Origin: a virus
Strand: one strand, 5' to 3'
IMG/VR virus record: IMGVR_UViG_3300017967_008125
Location: 1 to 27,831 of that record
DNA length: 27,831 bases
The position numbers and the translations under genes were made by a program. The notes beneath the pieces are model-generated. The model did not search any database and was not told the DNA's origin. It saw only the letters and a list, made by a program, of their open reading frames with translations. Positions 20,926-27,831 of this stretch are shown here, piece by piece; positions within the stretch are counted from its first letter, which is position 1; each line of letters begins with the position of its first letter.

Positions 20926-23706
20926 ATGAAGCCAGATAATAAGATATATGAAGTAATGTCATCAGCAGGAGAAGTCGAAATCGACGACTTTGGCAAGACT
21001 GTCGGAATTAATGATAAGTCCGAGGGTAGATCAGTATCTGGTCTAGAATTACCTGAGTCAGGTCCAATAGGGAGCATCAGAGATTCAGCATATGCGAATG
21101 TAAATGTTCCGACTAGAGCAATCAAATATACTCAGAATGGAAATCTAGGATGCGCAGCCGCAGTATCCATCATATTCTATAGAGCAACTGGATACACTAT
21201 AGTGCCTGGAAAAAAGTTGGAGCTATCTACCAGCGGCATGTGGAATGCTCTTAACTCGTCAGATGATTGGAAGAGAATAGACAATTGGAAGAGCGATTAT
21301 AGGCCTGGTGATATCATATTAACAGCTAGAGGAAGCAGACCAGGTCACGTTGGAGTTGTGGTTGACGGAGGAAAGGTTATATCTAATTCATCAGGAGGAT
21401 TTAACGGAGATAGAAAGGGTCAAATTGAACAAAACTATAGCGTATCAGGTTGGAGATCTGTTGAGGCTAGAAACCCAGCTAAAACCGCAATATTTAGATA
21501 TATTGGGCCATTTAGAGAAAAATGGGGAGGTCCTGAAACCTCAAGAGGAGAAAGCCAAGAAAGAAGACTTAGTAGAGGCGGAACAACTGTAGTTTTTGGA
21601 GGATTAAGTTATGCCACTGCGGACTGGATGAAACAGCAATGGACAGAAGCTATCGGAGAACCTGGATCAAGCGTAATATTTGAGGAATATACTAAAGATT
21701 TAAGTCAAGTTAAGGCTGAAAATCCTGGAGCTAATATTACCAAGCTAATTGGATTCTCAGCAGGGGCTAGAAAGGTATGGCCTCACATAAATGATTCATC
21801 CATTACATTTATAGGCCTAATAGATCCCTCAACTCGACAAACCGACTGGAACAACATTGATTCAATACCAGATAAGGTTAAAATTATGTCCAATTCCTCG
21901 AACTGGGTGAGTTATAAAAACACTTATGCCGCTCTGCAGGAACTAGAGCAGTCGGGTAAATCTGAGTACGTTAAAATGGGGCACAGTAAGATTCCTCAAA
22001 ATTTCCTTAATCAATACAAAGATCAGCTACTTGATGATAACTCTCAAACTATCTCTAGATCAGACGATAGTCAAGATACTAGAGATGTATTAAACATTAA
22101 ATATGGATCTAAGGGCAAGGCAGTAGTAGATTTACAAAGAGCTCTTATATCTTCAGGATACGATCTTCCTAAATATGGCGTAGATGGAAAGTTTTATAAA
22201 GAAACACAAGGAGCACTTAAAAGATTTCAAAAGGACAATGGTTTAGCAGAAACCGGAGAACTTGATGGGAACACTAAAGATCTATTAATGTCATCTGGTG
22301 AGGTTGTTAACACTTCGACCTCAACTGGGGGCTCTAAATTCTCTATTCCTAAGAACAATAAGTTTAAGATCTTTGATAACGAGAATAAAAAAGTTGTAAT
22401 TGCAAGCTTTAAGGATGCTAATAACATAGTTATTAAAAGTAGATCTGGAAGTGAATTAGGAACAGCAACAAGAACTGGATCTAATATAACTTTAAATTAC
22501 AACGGAAAGGAAATTAATGCAACTGAAGGCTCTGAAAATCAGGTTGCTAGATCGATCTACAGGATATTTAACAGAACGAGTGGAGCTATAATATCAGGAT
22601 CAGGTTCGCCCTCTCAAGGAGGATCTACCTCGTCGTCTAGCACTGGTATACCAGATTTAGGAAGCTCTAGTGATCAGGCTGAAATTGCTAAAAAGGGAGC
22701 AATTATAGCATCTAAACTAACCGGTGATCTTGGTATAACCAAAGAACAGGCAGCAGGCGTAGTAGGTAACTTATGGGCAGAAAGCAGATTGATTCCAGAT
22801 AGAATTCAAGGATCTGGAATTAAGAGAGGTACGATAACTCAATCTGGAAGAGGTGGATATGCATGGGCACAATATACATCTCAAAATCTAAAGGATAGCT
22901 TTATTTCTCATGCAAAATCTAAAGGATTAGATATAACTAAGTATCCTGCAACTGACGATGTGAACTATTCCTATTTAGTTAATTGGATATCTAGTAGATC
23001 TAGTAAATTAAACAATTTGAAGTCTAAGAAAACTGTTAGAGATTCTGCTGAATTCTTTGTCAGAGAATTTGAAAAACCAGCTAGTATAATAAGAGGGAGT
23101 CAATCTCAACAACAAGAGACTATTAATAAGAGAACTTCATATGGAAATTTAGTCTTATCCGCAATGGGAGTCGATGTTTCCCAACCTGAGAAAAAGCTTA
23201 AAGTTTTATTTGTCGGAGATTCTCAAACTGCAGGATCGAATAGTTACGCAAATAAACTACTAAAGTCTGGAAGAGTTGACGGGAAGATATTAGCAAAAAC
23301 TGGGGCTAATACTTATGTTTTAGCAACGACTCTAAAGAAGGAACTTGATTCTGGCGAAAAGTATGATGTTATTTCCATCATGGCTGGAGGAAACGATGCT
23401 TGGAGAGATACACCAGCTGTTCCTATGCAGAATTTAGCATATATGTATCGTATATCTAAAGAATCAGGCGCACGTGTAGTTGCTATATCTAATCCTAGTA
23501 AGAAAAACGTTGAGGATCCTTCTAAATATCCTTCAAACGATCTAATTGCTAAATTTGTTGAAACCGGAGAACATAAGGCGGATAATAGAATATATGTTAA
23601 TGGAAATCTATCATATAAGTCTAACTTTGAACCTGATATGGTCCACCTAAATAATGGAGCACACAATACTATAGCCCTTAAATGGGAAAGAGACATTCTG
23701 GCATAA
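20926..23706 (+). CDS. Five-module hydrolase: Cys peptidase, GxSxG hydrolase, PG-binding, tail lysozyme, SGNH esterase
   Basis: The protein has 926 residues. Module 1 (about 60-195) looks like an NlpC/P60 or CHAP cysteine peptidase: Cys76 in NLGCAAAV, GDIIL at 128-132, His141 in RPGHVGVV, Asn154. Module 2 (about 218-370) has GFSAG with Ser278 and possible partners Asp300 and His353, as in alpha/beta hydrolases. Module 3 (about 390-455) is a PG_binding_1 domain (LQRALISSGY ... GKFYKETQGALKRFQ). After a beta segment and a Ser/Gly linker, module 4 (about 585-748) resembles phage tail lysozyme, with Glu619 in GNLWAES. Module 5 (about 758-926) is an SGNH hydrolase: GDS with Ser766, GGND with Asn823, DMVH with Asp904/His907. 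Together these could open a peptidoglycan wall and remove acyl groups. The length and late promoter suggest a virion-associated enzyme. The start MKPDNKIYEV contains an IxE site. Confidence 0.85.
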   Translation: MKPDNKIYEVMSSAGEVEIDDFGKTVGINDKSEGRSVSGLELPESGPIGSIRDSAYANVNVPTRAIKYTQNGNLGCAAAVSIIFYRATGYTIVPGKKLELSTSGMWNALNSSDDWKRIDNWKSDYRPGDIILTARGSRPGHVGVVVDGGKVISNSSGGFNGDRKGQIEQNYSVSGWRSVEARNPAKTAIFRYIGPFREKWGGPETSRGESQERRLSRGGTTVVFGGLSYATADWMKQQWTEAIGEPGSSVIFEEYTKDLSQVKAENPGANITKLIGFSAGARKVWPHINDSSITFIGLIDPSTRQTDWNNIDSIPDKVKIMSNSSNWVSYKNTYAALQELEQSGKSEYVKMGHSKIPQNFLNQYKDQLLDDNSQTISRSDDSQDTRDVLNIKYGSKGKAVVDLQRALISSGYDLPKYGVDGKFYKETQGALKRFQKDNGLAETGELDGNTKDLLMSSGEVVNTSTSTGGSKFSIPKNNKFKIFDNENKKVVIASFKDANNIVIKSRSGSELGTATRTGSNITLNYNGKEINATEGSENQVARSIYRIFNRTSGAIISGSGSPSQGGSTSSSSTGIPDLGSSSDQAEIAKKGAIIASKLTGDLGITKEQAAGVVGNLWAESRLIPDRIQGSGIKRGTITQSGRGGYAWAQYTSQNLKDSFISHAKSKGLDITKYPATDDVNYSYLVNWISSRSSKLNNLKSKKTVRDSAEFFVREFEKPASIIRGSQSQQQETINKRTSYGNLVLSAMGVDVSQPEKKLKVLFVGDSQTAGSNSYANKLLKSGRVDGKILAKTGANTYVLATTLKKELDSGEKYDVISIMAGGNDAWRDTPAVPMQNLAYMYRISKESGARVVAISNPSKKNVEDPSKYPSNDLIAKFVETGEHKADNRIYVNGNLSYKSNFEPDMVHLNNGAHNTIALKWERDILA

Positions 23707-23724
23707 ACCCCTACTATAATTTTA

Positions 23725-23751
23725 AAACCTTAACTAAGTTTCAAGTATAAT
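23725..23751 (+). promoter_or_regulatory. Two-part promoter AAACC-N15-GTATAAT
   Basis: AAACC at 23725-23729 is separated by 15 bases from GTATAAT at 23745-23751, 17 bases before the ATG at 23769. It shares AAAACCTTA with the promoter at 27511. Confidence 0.6.
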
Positions 23752-23768
23752 ATACTAAACTTAAAAGA

Positions 23769-24281
23769 ATGGCAAATACAAGCACTGAAAATCAGATCGC
23801 AGAGGAAGTAGCAGAAGTTAATGAGCAACTTTCCGAACAGGTGGATAACGTTGAGGAATCTACTGAAGAAACCAAGGAGCTTACACCTGAGGAAAAACTA
23901 AAGGAGATGCAGGCTAGAAGAATGGGCATGTTTAAACTAGAAATGTCCTATTCTGATGCTGTGTACTTTAGAAATACGTTAGATAAGGCTCCATATAAAG
24001 GACCTCAACAGGCTTATTTGTTAATTATATCTAAACTTGAAATATCTCAAATCTGCGAATCTTTAAAGGGAGGAGCAAAGGAAGATAAAAATCAGGTTCA
24101 ATTAACTTCAGCTACATTAGAATCAATTAGTTATTTCTTAAATAATAGAGAAGGAATAGGAGCAGATTCGGCGCAAAAACTATTTACAGCTTCCATGGTT
24201 CTAAGACCTGCGATCTCAGAAATTAATAAATTGGACTCTGAGATTGAGGAATTAAGCCAATCCTTAAAATCGAACGATTAA
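23769..24281 (+). CDS. Unknown helical protein with acidic N-terminus
   Basis: The protein has 170 residues. The first 45 are very acidic and probably disordered; the rest is helical, with a motif MGMFKLEMSYSDAVYFRNTL near 52-71 and a C-terminal coiled coil (ISEINKLDSEIEELSQSL). There is no membrane segment. It has its own two-part promoter and is followed by a late promoter, so it is a single-gene unit and probably expressed before the virion genes. I do not recognise a family. Confidence 0.72.
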   Translation: MANTSTENQIAEEVAEVNEQLSEQVDNVEESTEETKELTPEEKLKEMQARRMGMFKLEMSYSDAVYFRNTLDKAPYKGPQQAYLLIISKLEISQICESLKGGAKEDKNQVQLTSATLESISYFLNNREGIGADSAQKLFTASMVLRPAISEINKLDSEIEELSQSLKSND

Positions 24282-24311
24282 CTAATTTTTGATTTTTTGT
24301 TAGATTTTGCT

Positions 24312-24330
24312 GATAAATAATAAAAAATTG
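24312..24330 (+). promoter_or_regulatory. T4-like late promoter
   Basis: GATAAATAATAAAAAATTG ends 8 bases before the ATG at 24339. The short T-rich gap upstream has no convincing terminator hairpin. Confidence 0.78.
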
Positions 24331-24338
24331 ATTTAAAC

Positions 24339-24674
24339 ATGAAGGTTAAAAACTTTGCAGGATTCATGAAGACTAAACTAAATGAGTCTGAAGAAATGGA
24401 AAAATACGAAGCTGGTCTTTACGGTGCTAACCCTGAAGACGAGGACATGGCCGCTGAACTAGAAGGACTCGAAGACGAGGACATGGAAGATGAAGGCATG
24501 GAAGAGGAAGAGGTTACTCTAGAAGACCTCAAAGCTATGGTTGAAGAACTAACAGCCAGAGTTGAAGCACTTGAAGGCGGAGACGAAGAAGAAGACGAAG
24601 ACGCTGAAGGTGAAGAAGACGAAGACCTAGAAGGTGAAGAAGACCTAGAAGGCGAAGAAGAAGAAGAAGTTTAA
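24339..24674 (+). CDS. Highly acidic protein, T4 gp67-like prohead core candidate
   Basis: The protein has 111 residues, nearly half of them Glu or Asp. The N-terminus MKVKNFAGFMKTKLNESEEM resembles the T4 capsid-targeting peptide, with L14-N15-E16 followed by Ser as a prohead-protease site. A short coiled coil lies at about 60-78 (LEDLKAMVEELTARVEALEG), and the last 35 residues are an almost pure Glu/Asp tail. T4 gp67 is a small prohead core protein with a similar acidic tail, cut to peptides that stay in the head. The likeness is in composition and logic only, not alignable sequence. It is a single-gene late unit with its own strong promoter and terminator, which fits an abundant product. 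Confidence 0.75.
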   Translation: MKVKNFAGFMKTKLNESEEMEKYEAGLYGANPEDEDMAAELEGLEDEDMEDEGMEEEEVTLEDLKAMVEELTARVEALEGGDEEEDEDAEGEEDEDLEGEEDLEGEEEEEV

Positions 24675-24702
24675 AATTCTGCCCTGTATATACCTTGAAC
24701 TG

Positions 24703-24738
24703 AGGGATAGATGCCAAGCATCTATCCCTTTCTTTTTT
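24703..24738 (+). terminator. Rho-independent terminator
   Basis: A 12-base-pair perfect stem (AGGGATAGATGC / GCATCTATCCCT) with a CAA loop is followed by TTCTTTTTT. It is the strongest hairpin in the window and sits against the next late promoter. Confidence 0.95.
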
Positions 24739-24739
24739 A

Positions 24740-24750
24740 GATAAATAATC
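24740..24750 (+). promoter_or_regulatory. Late promoter core
   Basis: GATAAATAATC lies 2 bases after the terminator and 47 bases before the ATG at 24798, a longer leader than at the other late promoters. Confidence 0.6.
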
Positions 24751-24797
24751 TAAACTAGAGTAAGATCATAACCCTGGTTACGATAATAATCTTTTTA

Positions 24798-25643
24798 ATG
24801 AAATATATCAAGAAAATATTTGAAGTATCCAATAACGTAAAGATACTATCAATTGATGGGTCACGAGTTCAATTGATTAATCCAGATGGAAAAGAAGTAA
24901 CTGTTGAATTTGAAGAAGATGGTCAATGGTCTGAATGGGTTGATCCTCCTTATGTAAAGGAAGTATCGATATCTGGAGATGATGGTAAATATCAGTATTC
25001 AATGGGAGCCAGCACCGATGAGCATGGGCATCATTTTGAAATTAATACTGAAGACATAGAATGGGAATCACTAGATAAAATAAGAGAAGAACAGGCGAGA
25101 AGAGCCAAACAGGCCGAGGAAGCCAGAGAAAAGAGAGAACTTGAAGCTCAACAAAAAGCTGAGCAAATTGAGCGCGAGATACTTGATCGAGGAATAACCA
25201 GACTTGATTATGAAGTAGAGAAACAGATAGAAATCCTAAATAATCAAGCTGATCATTTTAATATTCCGCAGGATTCAAATCTAACAAGTTATGCAATAGC
25301 TAAAACGAAATTCTGGGACCCAAGTGAACAGATGTACTTTAATTCATATTTTAAAATTCCTCTAAGTGGGCAGAGCTTCGAAGAATTCGAGTCTACTTTG
25401 AATATGTTTAAAGATCTTGGAATGGAAGAGGCGATGAGTGGAACATTTGCTGGTATATCGAAGGATCATGAAGTTATTCGAATACTTAAAAAAGGATCGG
25501 ACTCAAGGATAGCAGGATTTTCAGACTCAAACCTATTCACTATTAAGAATCTCGAGCCATATCTAGATCTGGCTCCATTCGGAGTAAATCTAGATTCCCT
25601 ATTTTGGACTGTATATAGATACGATAAAAATATGAAGAAATAA
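24798..25643 (+). CDS. Unknown protein with central charged coiled coil
   Basis: The protein has 281 residues. The N-terminus MKYIKKIFEVSNN contains an IxE site (I7-F8-E9) and resembles the start of the 926-residue hydrolase (KIYEV). Residues 12-90 are beta-rich, with repeated short strands around GKEVTVEFEEDGQ. Residues about 92-131 are a Glu/Arg/Lys/Gln coiled coil. The C-terminal 140 residues look globular. There is no membrane segment or enzyme motif. Its stop overlaps the start of the DUF192 gene by one base, so the two are expressed together from the late promoter at 24740. Confidence 0.72.
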   Translation: MKYIKKIFEVSNNVKILSIDGSRVQLINPDGKEVTVEFEEDGQWSEWVDPPYVKEVSISGDDGKYQYSMGASTDEHGHHFEINTEDIEWESLDKIREEQARRAKQAEEAREKRELEAQQKAEQIEREILDRGITRLDYEVEKQIEILNNQADHFNIPQDSNLTSYAIAKTKFWDPSEQMYFNSYFKIPLSGQSFEEFESTLNMFKDLGMEEAMSGTFAGISKDHEVIRILKKGSDSRIAGFSDSNLFTIKNLEPYLDLAPFGVNLDSLFWTVYRYDKNMKK

Positions 25644-26074
25644 TGCAACATCGATCAGATATTCAAATCCCTCTTTTCGAAAGCTATTGTAGACAAAATG
25701 CAATCGATGGAAAAAGAATCCAAGCCGAGGTATCTGGCATTCCACTTTCTTTAAAGGTTTCTAGCACACAAGATTCAATAACCCGGGGATATAGAGATCT
25801 TCCTGAGCCCAAGTCTGGAGAAGGAATGTTATTCGTATATGAGGATGAGACTCCACTTGAGTTCTGGATGAAGGGAGTAGACTATCCATTGGACATAATG
25901 TTTTTTGATTCTAATATGAATCTGATTGAATACATGACTATGGAGCCATGTCGAGACCTAAAAGATCAGGATCTTCCTAAATATAAATGTAAAAAACCAG
26001 CTAGATTTGCGGTTGAAGTACCTGGAGGCTGGTGTGAGAATAACATTGACCGAGACTGTACTTTAAGCTTTTAA
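25643..26074 (+). CDS. DUF192 family protein
   Basis: The protein has 143 residues. The family signature is clear: GMLFVYEDE at 61-69, FWMKGVDYPLDIMFFD at 74-89, EPC at 101-103, and ARFAVEVPGGW at 120-130. DUF192 proteins are small beta-barrel proteins of unknown function found in many bacteria, usually secreted and 130-170 residues long. This copy has no signal peptide; its N-terminus is polar. Five extra Cys could form disulfides. It overlaps the preceding gene by one base and ends 49 bases before the ligase gene. Confidence 0.85.
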   Translation: MQHRSDIQIPLFESYCRQNAIDGKRIQAEVSGIPLSLKVSSTQDSITRGYRDLPEPKSGEGMLFVYEDETPLEFWMKGVDYPLDIMFFDSNMNLIEYMTMEPCRDLKDQDLPKYKCKKPARFAVEVPGGWCENNIDRDCTLSF

Positions 26075-26091
26075 TTATACTCAATAATTTA

Positions 26092-26098
26092 GTATATT
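26092..26098 (+). promoter_or_regulatory. Weak promoter candidate before DNA ligase
   Basis: GTATATT at 26092-26098 resembles GTATAAT, but no AAACC box is present upstream. A further TA-rich element (GTAATATAC) lies at 26109. The ligase may instead be read through from upstream. Confidence 0.3.
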
Positions 26099-26123
26099 TA
26101 TAGTAATCGTAATATACTAGGAT

Positions 26124-27512
26124 ATGTCAATTAAGAAAGTATTTGATAACATAAGAGCTGAATCTGGAACTAATAAAAAGATGGAGGTTCTAAAACTTCA
26201 CTCAGATCTTGAAAATTTAAGTAAGGTCCTGTATAATACTTATTCAAATCGGGTTAAATATCACATCAAACAGATTCCCAATTATTCTACTTCAGGTTCT
26301 AATCTGCCTATTTCATGGGCTTTAGAAAAACTTGAGGACATATCAAATCGAGAGGTAACTGGTAACGAAGCGATTGATTATCTATCTTATATTTTATCGT
26401 CGGTTAGTTCAGAAGATGCTCACGTAATTGAGCGCATCATCGAAAAAGACGCAAAGATAGGAATGGCAAGAACAAATATCAATAAGATATTTCCTAACCT
26501 GATCGAAACTACTCCTTATCAAGGGGCTCAATCATTTAGTGAAAAGAGAGCCAAGGAAATCTTAAGCGAAGGTCAAGCTTGGAGTCAAGTTAAGATGGAT
26601 GGAAGATATTGTAATGCGATTATTCAAGAAGGTCAAGCATTCCTTGAAAGCCGATCAGGAGAACCTACAGTGATTATCGGAGCAACTATCCTAGATGAGC
26701 TCTCTAATTGGGATGACTGTGTTCTTAACGGGGAATTGACAATAGATGGAGTAGATCGAAATACGAGCAACGGTATTATCAATTCTATCATCAGCATCAG
26801 TAAAAAGATTCAGGAAGATGAAGATTATTCTAAGGATATCAAACAAATTCAAGATAGACATGGAATGTCATATGAAGAGGCTCTAGGGCTCATCAGATTC
26901 ACTCTATGGGATCGAATTGAAATTGAAGAATACTTCAACGGCAGATCTGATAAGGTTTACCAGGATCGATTCAATGACCTCTCTACAAGCATCGATGAAC
27001 TTAAATGCAAGATGATTAGCTTAGTTGAAACTAAGACTGTTGCATCTTATCAGGAAGCAATGGAACATTTTGTTGAGGTCCTAAATAGAGGACTTGAGGG
27101 AACTATTTTGAAGTCAGTAAAAGCTCCTTGGAAAGACGGAAAGCCCAAGTGGCAGATCAAGATGAAACTGGAAATAGATCTGGAAATGGAGATCATTGGT
27201 TTTAATTATGGAACACCTGGAACTAAGAACCAGGATGTAATATCTTCACTCACAGTGACATCTAGTTGTGGTAAAGTAGTAACACGTCCAGGTGGAATTG
27301 ATGAATCCACGATGTCCTGGATCACTCAGAATCAAGATAAATTAATGGGCTCAATTATTACTATGAAATGTTGTGGCCTTTCTCATGATAGTGAAGGAAA
27401 TTATTCAACTCTACATCCAGTATTTAAATCAATCCGCGACGATAAAGACGTAGCTGATTCTCTAGAAAAAATCATTGAGATAGAAAATGCAGCAAAGAGC
27501 TTAAGCAGGTAA
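26124..27512 (+). CDS. 30: ATP-dependent DNA ligase, T4 gp30-like
   Basis: The enzyme seals nicks in DNA through a lysine-AMP intermediate and is needed to join Okazaki fragments in phage replication. It has 462 residues; T4 gp30 has 487. Motif I is KMDGRY, with nucleophile Lys157 (Lys159 in T4). Motif III region FTLWDRI lies at 259-265 and the VLNGEL segment, with Glu204, at about 200-205. Motif IV GLEGTILK is at 323-330 and motif V WQIKMK at 343-348. The C-terminal OB-fold domain follows (MEIIGF ... SSCGKVVTRPGG). The N-terminal 140 residues match the helical DNA-binding part of T4-type ligases. All motifs are intact, so it should be active. Confidence 0.95.
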   Translation: MSIKKVFDNIRAESGTNKKMEVLKLHSDLENLSKVLYNTYSNRVKYHIKQIPNYSTSGSNLPISWALEKLEDISNREVTGNEAIDYLSYILSSVSSEDAHVIERIIEKDAKIGMARTNINKIFPNLIETTPYQGAQSFSEKRAKEILSEGQAWSQVKMDGRYCNAIIQEGQAFLESRSGEPTVIIGATILDELSNWDDCVLNGELTIDGVDRNTSNGIINSIISISKKIQEDEDYSKDIKQIQDRHGMSYEEALGLIRFTLWDRIEIEEYFNGRSDKVYQDRFNDLSTSIDELKCKMISLVETKTVASYQEAMEHFVEVLNRGLEGTILKSVKAPWKDGKPKWQIKMKLEIDLEMEIIGFNYGTPGTKNQDVISSLTVTSSCGKVVTRPGGIDESTMSWITQNQDKLMGSIITMKCCGLSHDSEGNYSTLHPVFKSIRDDKDVADSLEKIIEIENAAKSLSR

Positions 27513-27539
27513 AACCTTACACATCTTATCTTGTATAAT
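27512..27539 (+). promoter_or_regulatory. Two-part promoter AAACC-N16-GTATAAT
   Basis: AAACC at 27512-27516 overlaps the ligase stop codon. GTATAAT follows at 27533-27539 after 16 bases, and the ATG at 27556 comes 16 bases later. Confidence 0.6.
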
Positions 27540-27555
27540 CTATTAAACATACAAT

Positions 27556-27759
27556 ATGAGATATTACTTAGGCAAAATTCAATTTGAGACGATCGACGAT
27601 AACAACGGTCGAGTTAAGAAAACCAAAGAACAGTATTTGGTTGAGGCGCAAACTATTTCAGACGCCGAGGCTAAATTAAACGAGATGTTTAAGGATACTA
27701 TGGCAGAATTTACAGTCATCAGTGTTTCAGAATCTCCAATCATGGGGATCGTTAAGTAA
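27556..27759 (+). CDS. DUF4494 family protein
   Basis: The protein has 67 residues and reads like a short DUF4494 domain: an N-terminal strand (YYLGKIQFET), a basic turn, then EQYLVEAQTISDAEAKLNEM, which matches the family pattern of YLV-A followed by an AEA helix, and a final strand (EFTVISVSESP). The family is found mostly in Bacteroidota and its function is unknown, so it supports the host inference. Usual members are over 100 residues, so this is a short version. It has its own two-part promoter. Confidence 0.75.
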   Translation: MRYYLGKIQFETIDDNNGRVKKTKEQYLVEAQTISDAEAKLNEMFKDTMAEFTVISVSESPIMGIVK

Positions 27760-27783
27760 TCATTATTTACCTTTTATTTTATC

Positions 27784-27831
27784 ATGGAAAGATTGCCAGG
27801 TTCATCTGCTGATCGAATCTATAATGTTCTA
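27784..27831 (+). CDS. Start of a gene cut by the window end
   Basis: An ATG at 27784 opens 16 codons (MERLPGSSADRIYNVL) that run off the window. It follows the DUF4494 gene by 24 T-rich bases. Too little is visible to name it, and it could be a chance opening. Confidence 0.4.
   Translation, partial: MERLPGSSADRIYNVL

Noticed and set aside
20919-20939. ATG at 20919 as the start of the large hydrolase
   Set aside because: It closes after six codons. The in-frame start of the 926-residue protein is the ATG at 20926.
24266-24303. Terminator between the 23769 and 24339 genes
   Set aside because: Only weak stems of 4-6 A/T-rich base pairs can be drawn, so it does not meet the standard of the three clear terminators.
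1-27831. tRNA genes
   Set aside because: I saw no cloverleaf with a GTTCAA-type T-loop in any intergenic gap, and the gaps are mostly too short. A tRNA scan would settle this.

Overview
This window is part of the genome of a large tailed phage of the T4 superfamily. Its host is most likely a member of the Bacteroidota. The T4 relationship rests on a gp30-type ATP-dependent DNA ligase, a T4-type DNA beta-glucosyltransferase, a gp26-like baseplate hub protein followed by a small gp51-like protein, a phage sigma factor, and about nine copies of a promoter like the T4 late promoter (core GATAAATAAT; T4 uses TATAAATA). The host inference rests on an A+T-rich sequence with almost no Shine-Dalgarno sites, Bacteroidota-type families (DUF4494, DUF2452, bS21), and one TAnnTTTG promoter element.

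Layout. (1) 1-4610, + strand: an unknown protein, a small unknown protein, the sigma factor, three membrane proteins, then three short beta-rich proteins that are probably in the virion. (2) 4611-10853, +: gp26-like and gp51-like baseplate assembly genes, a 600-residue disordered protein, a coiled-coil protein, a spanin-like membrane protein, and a 697-residue structural protein with a poly-Thr hinge and a coiled coil. (3) 10898-12652, +: a late protein with a Ca-binding-like loop and a Cys-rich tail, closed by a strong terminator. (4) 12757-14454, +: a DUF6378 / DUF2452 / DNA beta-glucosyltransferase operon behind a different promoter class, also closed by a terminator. (5) 14543-16423 (+) faces a three-gene minus-strand operon (19336-16413). 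Both encode large proteins with hydrophobic cores, probably internal or ejected virion proteins. (6) 19394-23706, +: an RimK-like ATP-grasp protein, a 59-residue ribosomal protein bS21, a Nudix hydrolase and a 926-residue protein with five enzyme or binding modules. (7) 23769-27831, +: an unknown acidic helical protein, a gp67-like acidic protein, an unknown protein, DUF192, DNA ligase, DUF4494 and a gene cut by the window end.

Two promoter classes divide the genes. GATAAATAAT elements precede virion-type genes, including the divergent pair at 19346-19380. AAAC[C/T]-N15-16-GTATAAT elements precede the DUF6378-glucosyltransferase operon, DUF4494, the 23769 gene and the baseplate operon. Several proteins begin with a short peptide ending in (I/L/M)NE followed by S, A or N. 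This resembles the T4 capsid-targeting peptide and its gp21 protease site, and suggests that a set of proteins including the Nudix hydrolase is packaged in the head.

The most notable items are the five-module hydrolase, the bS21 gene overlapping an ATP-grasp gene, the putative packaged-protein signal, the glucosyltransferase (implying hypermodified DNA), and the two-part promoter family. No tRNA, CRISPR array or insertion sequence was seen. No gene-free stretch exceeds 300 bases; the longest gaps are about 100-125 bases and hold terminators and promoters.
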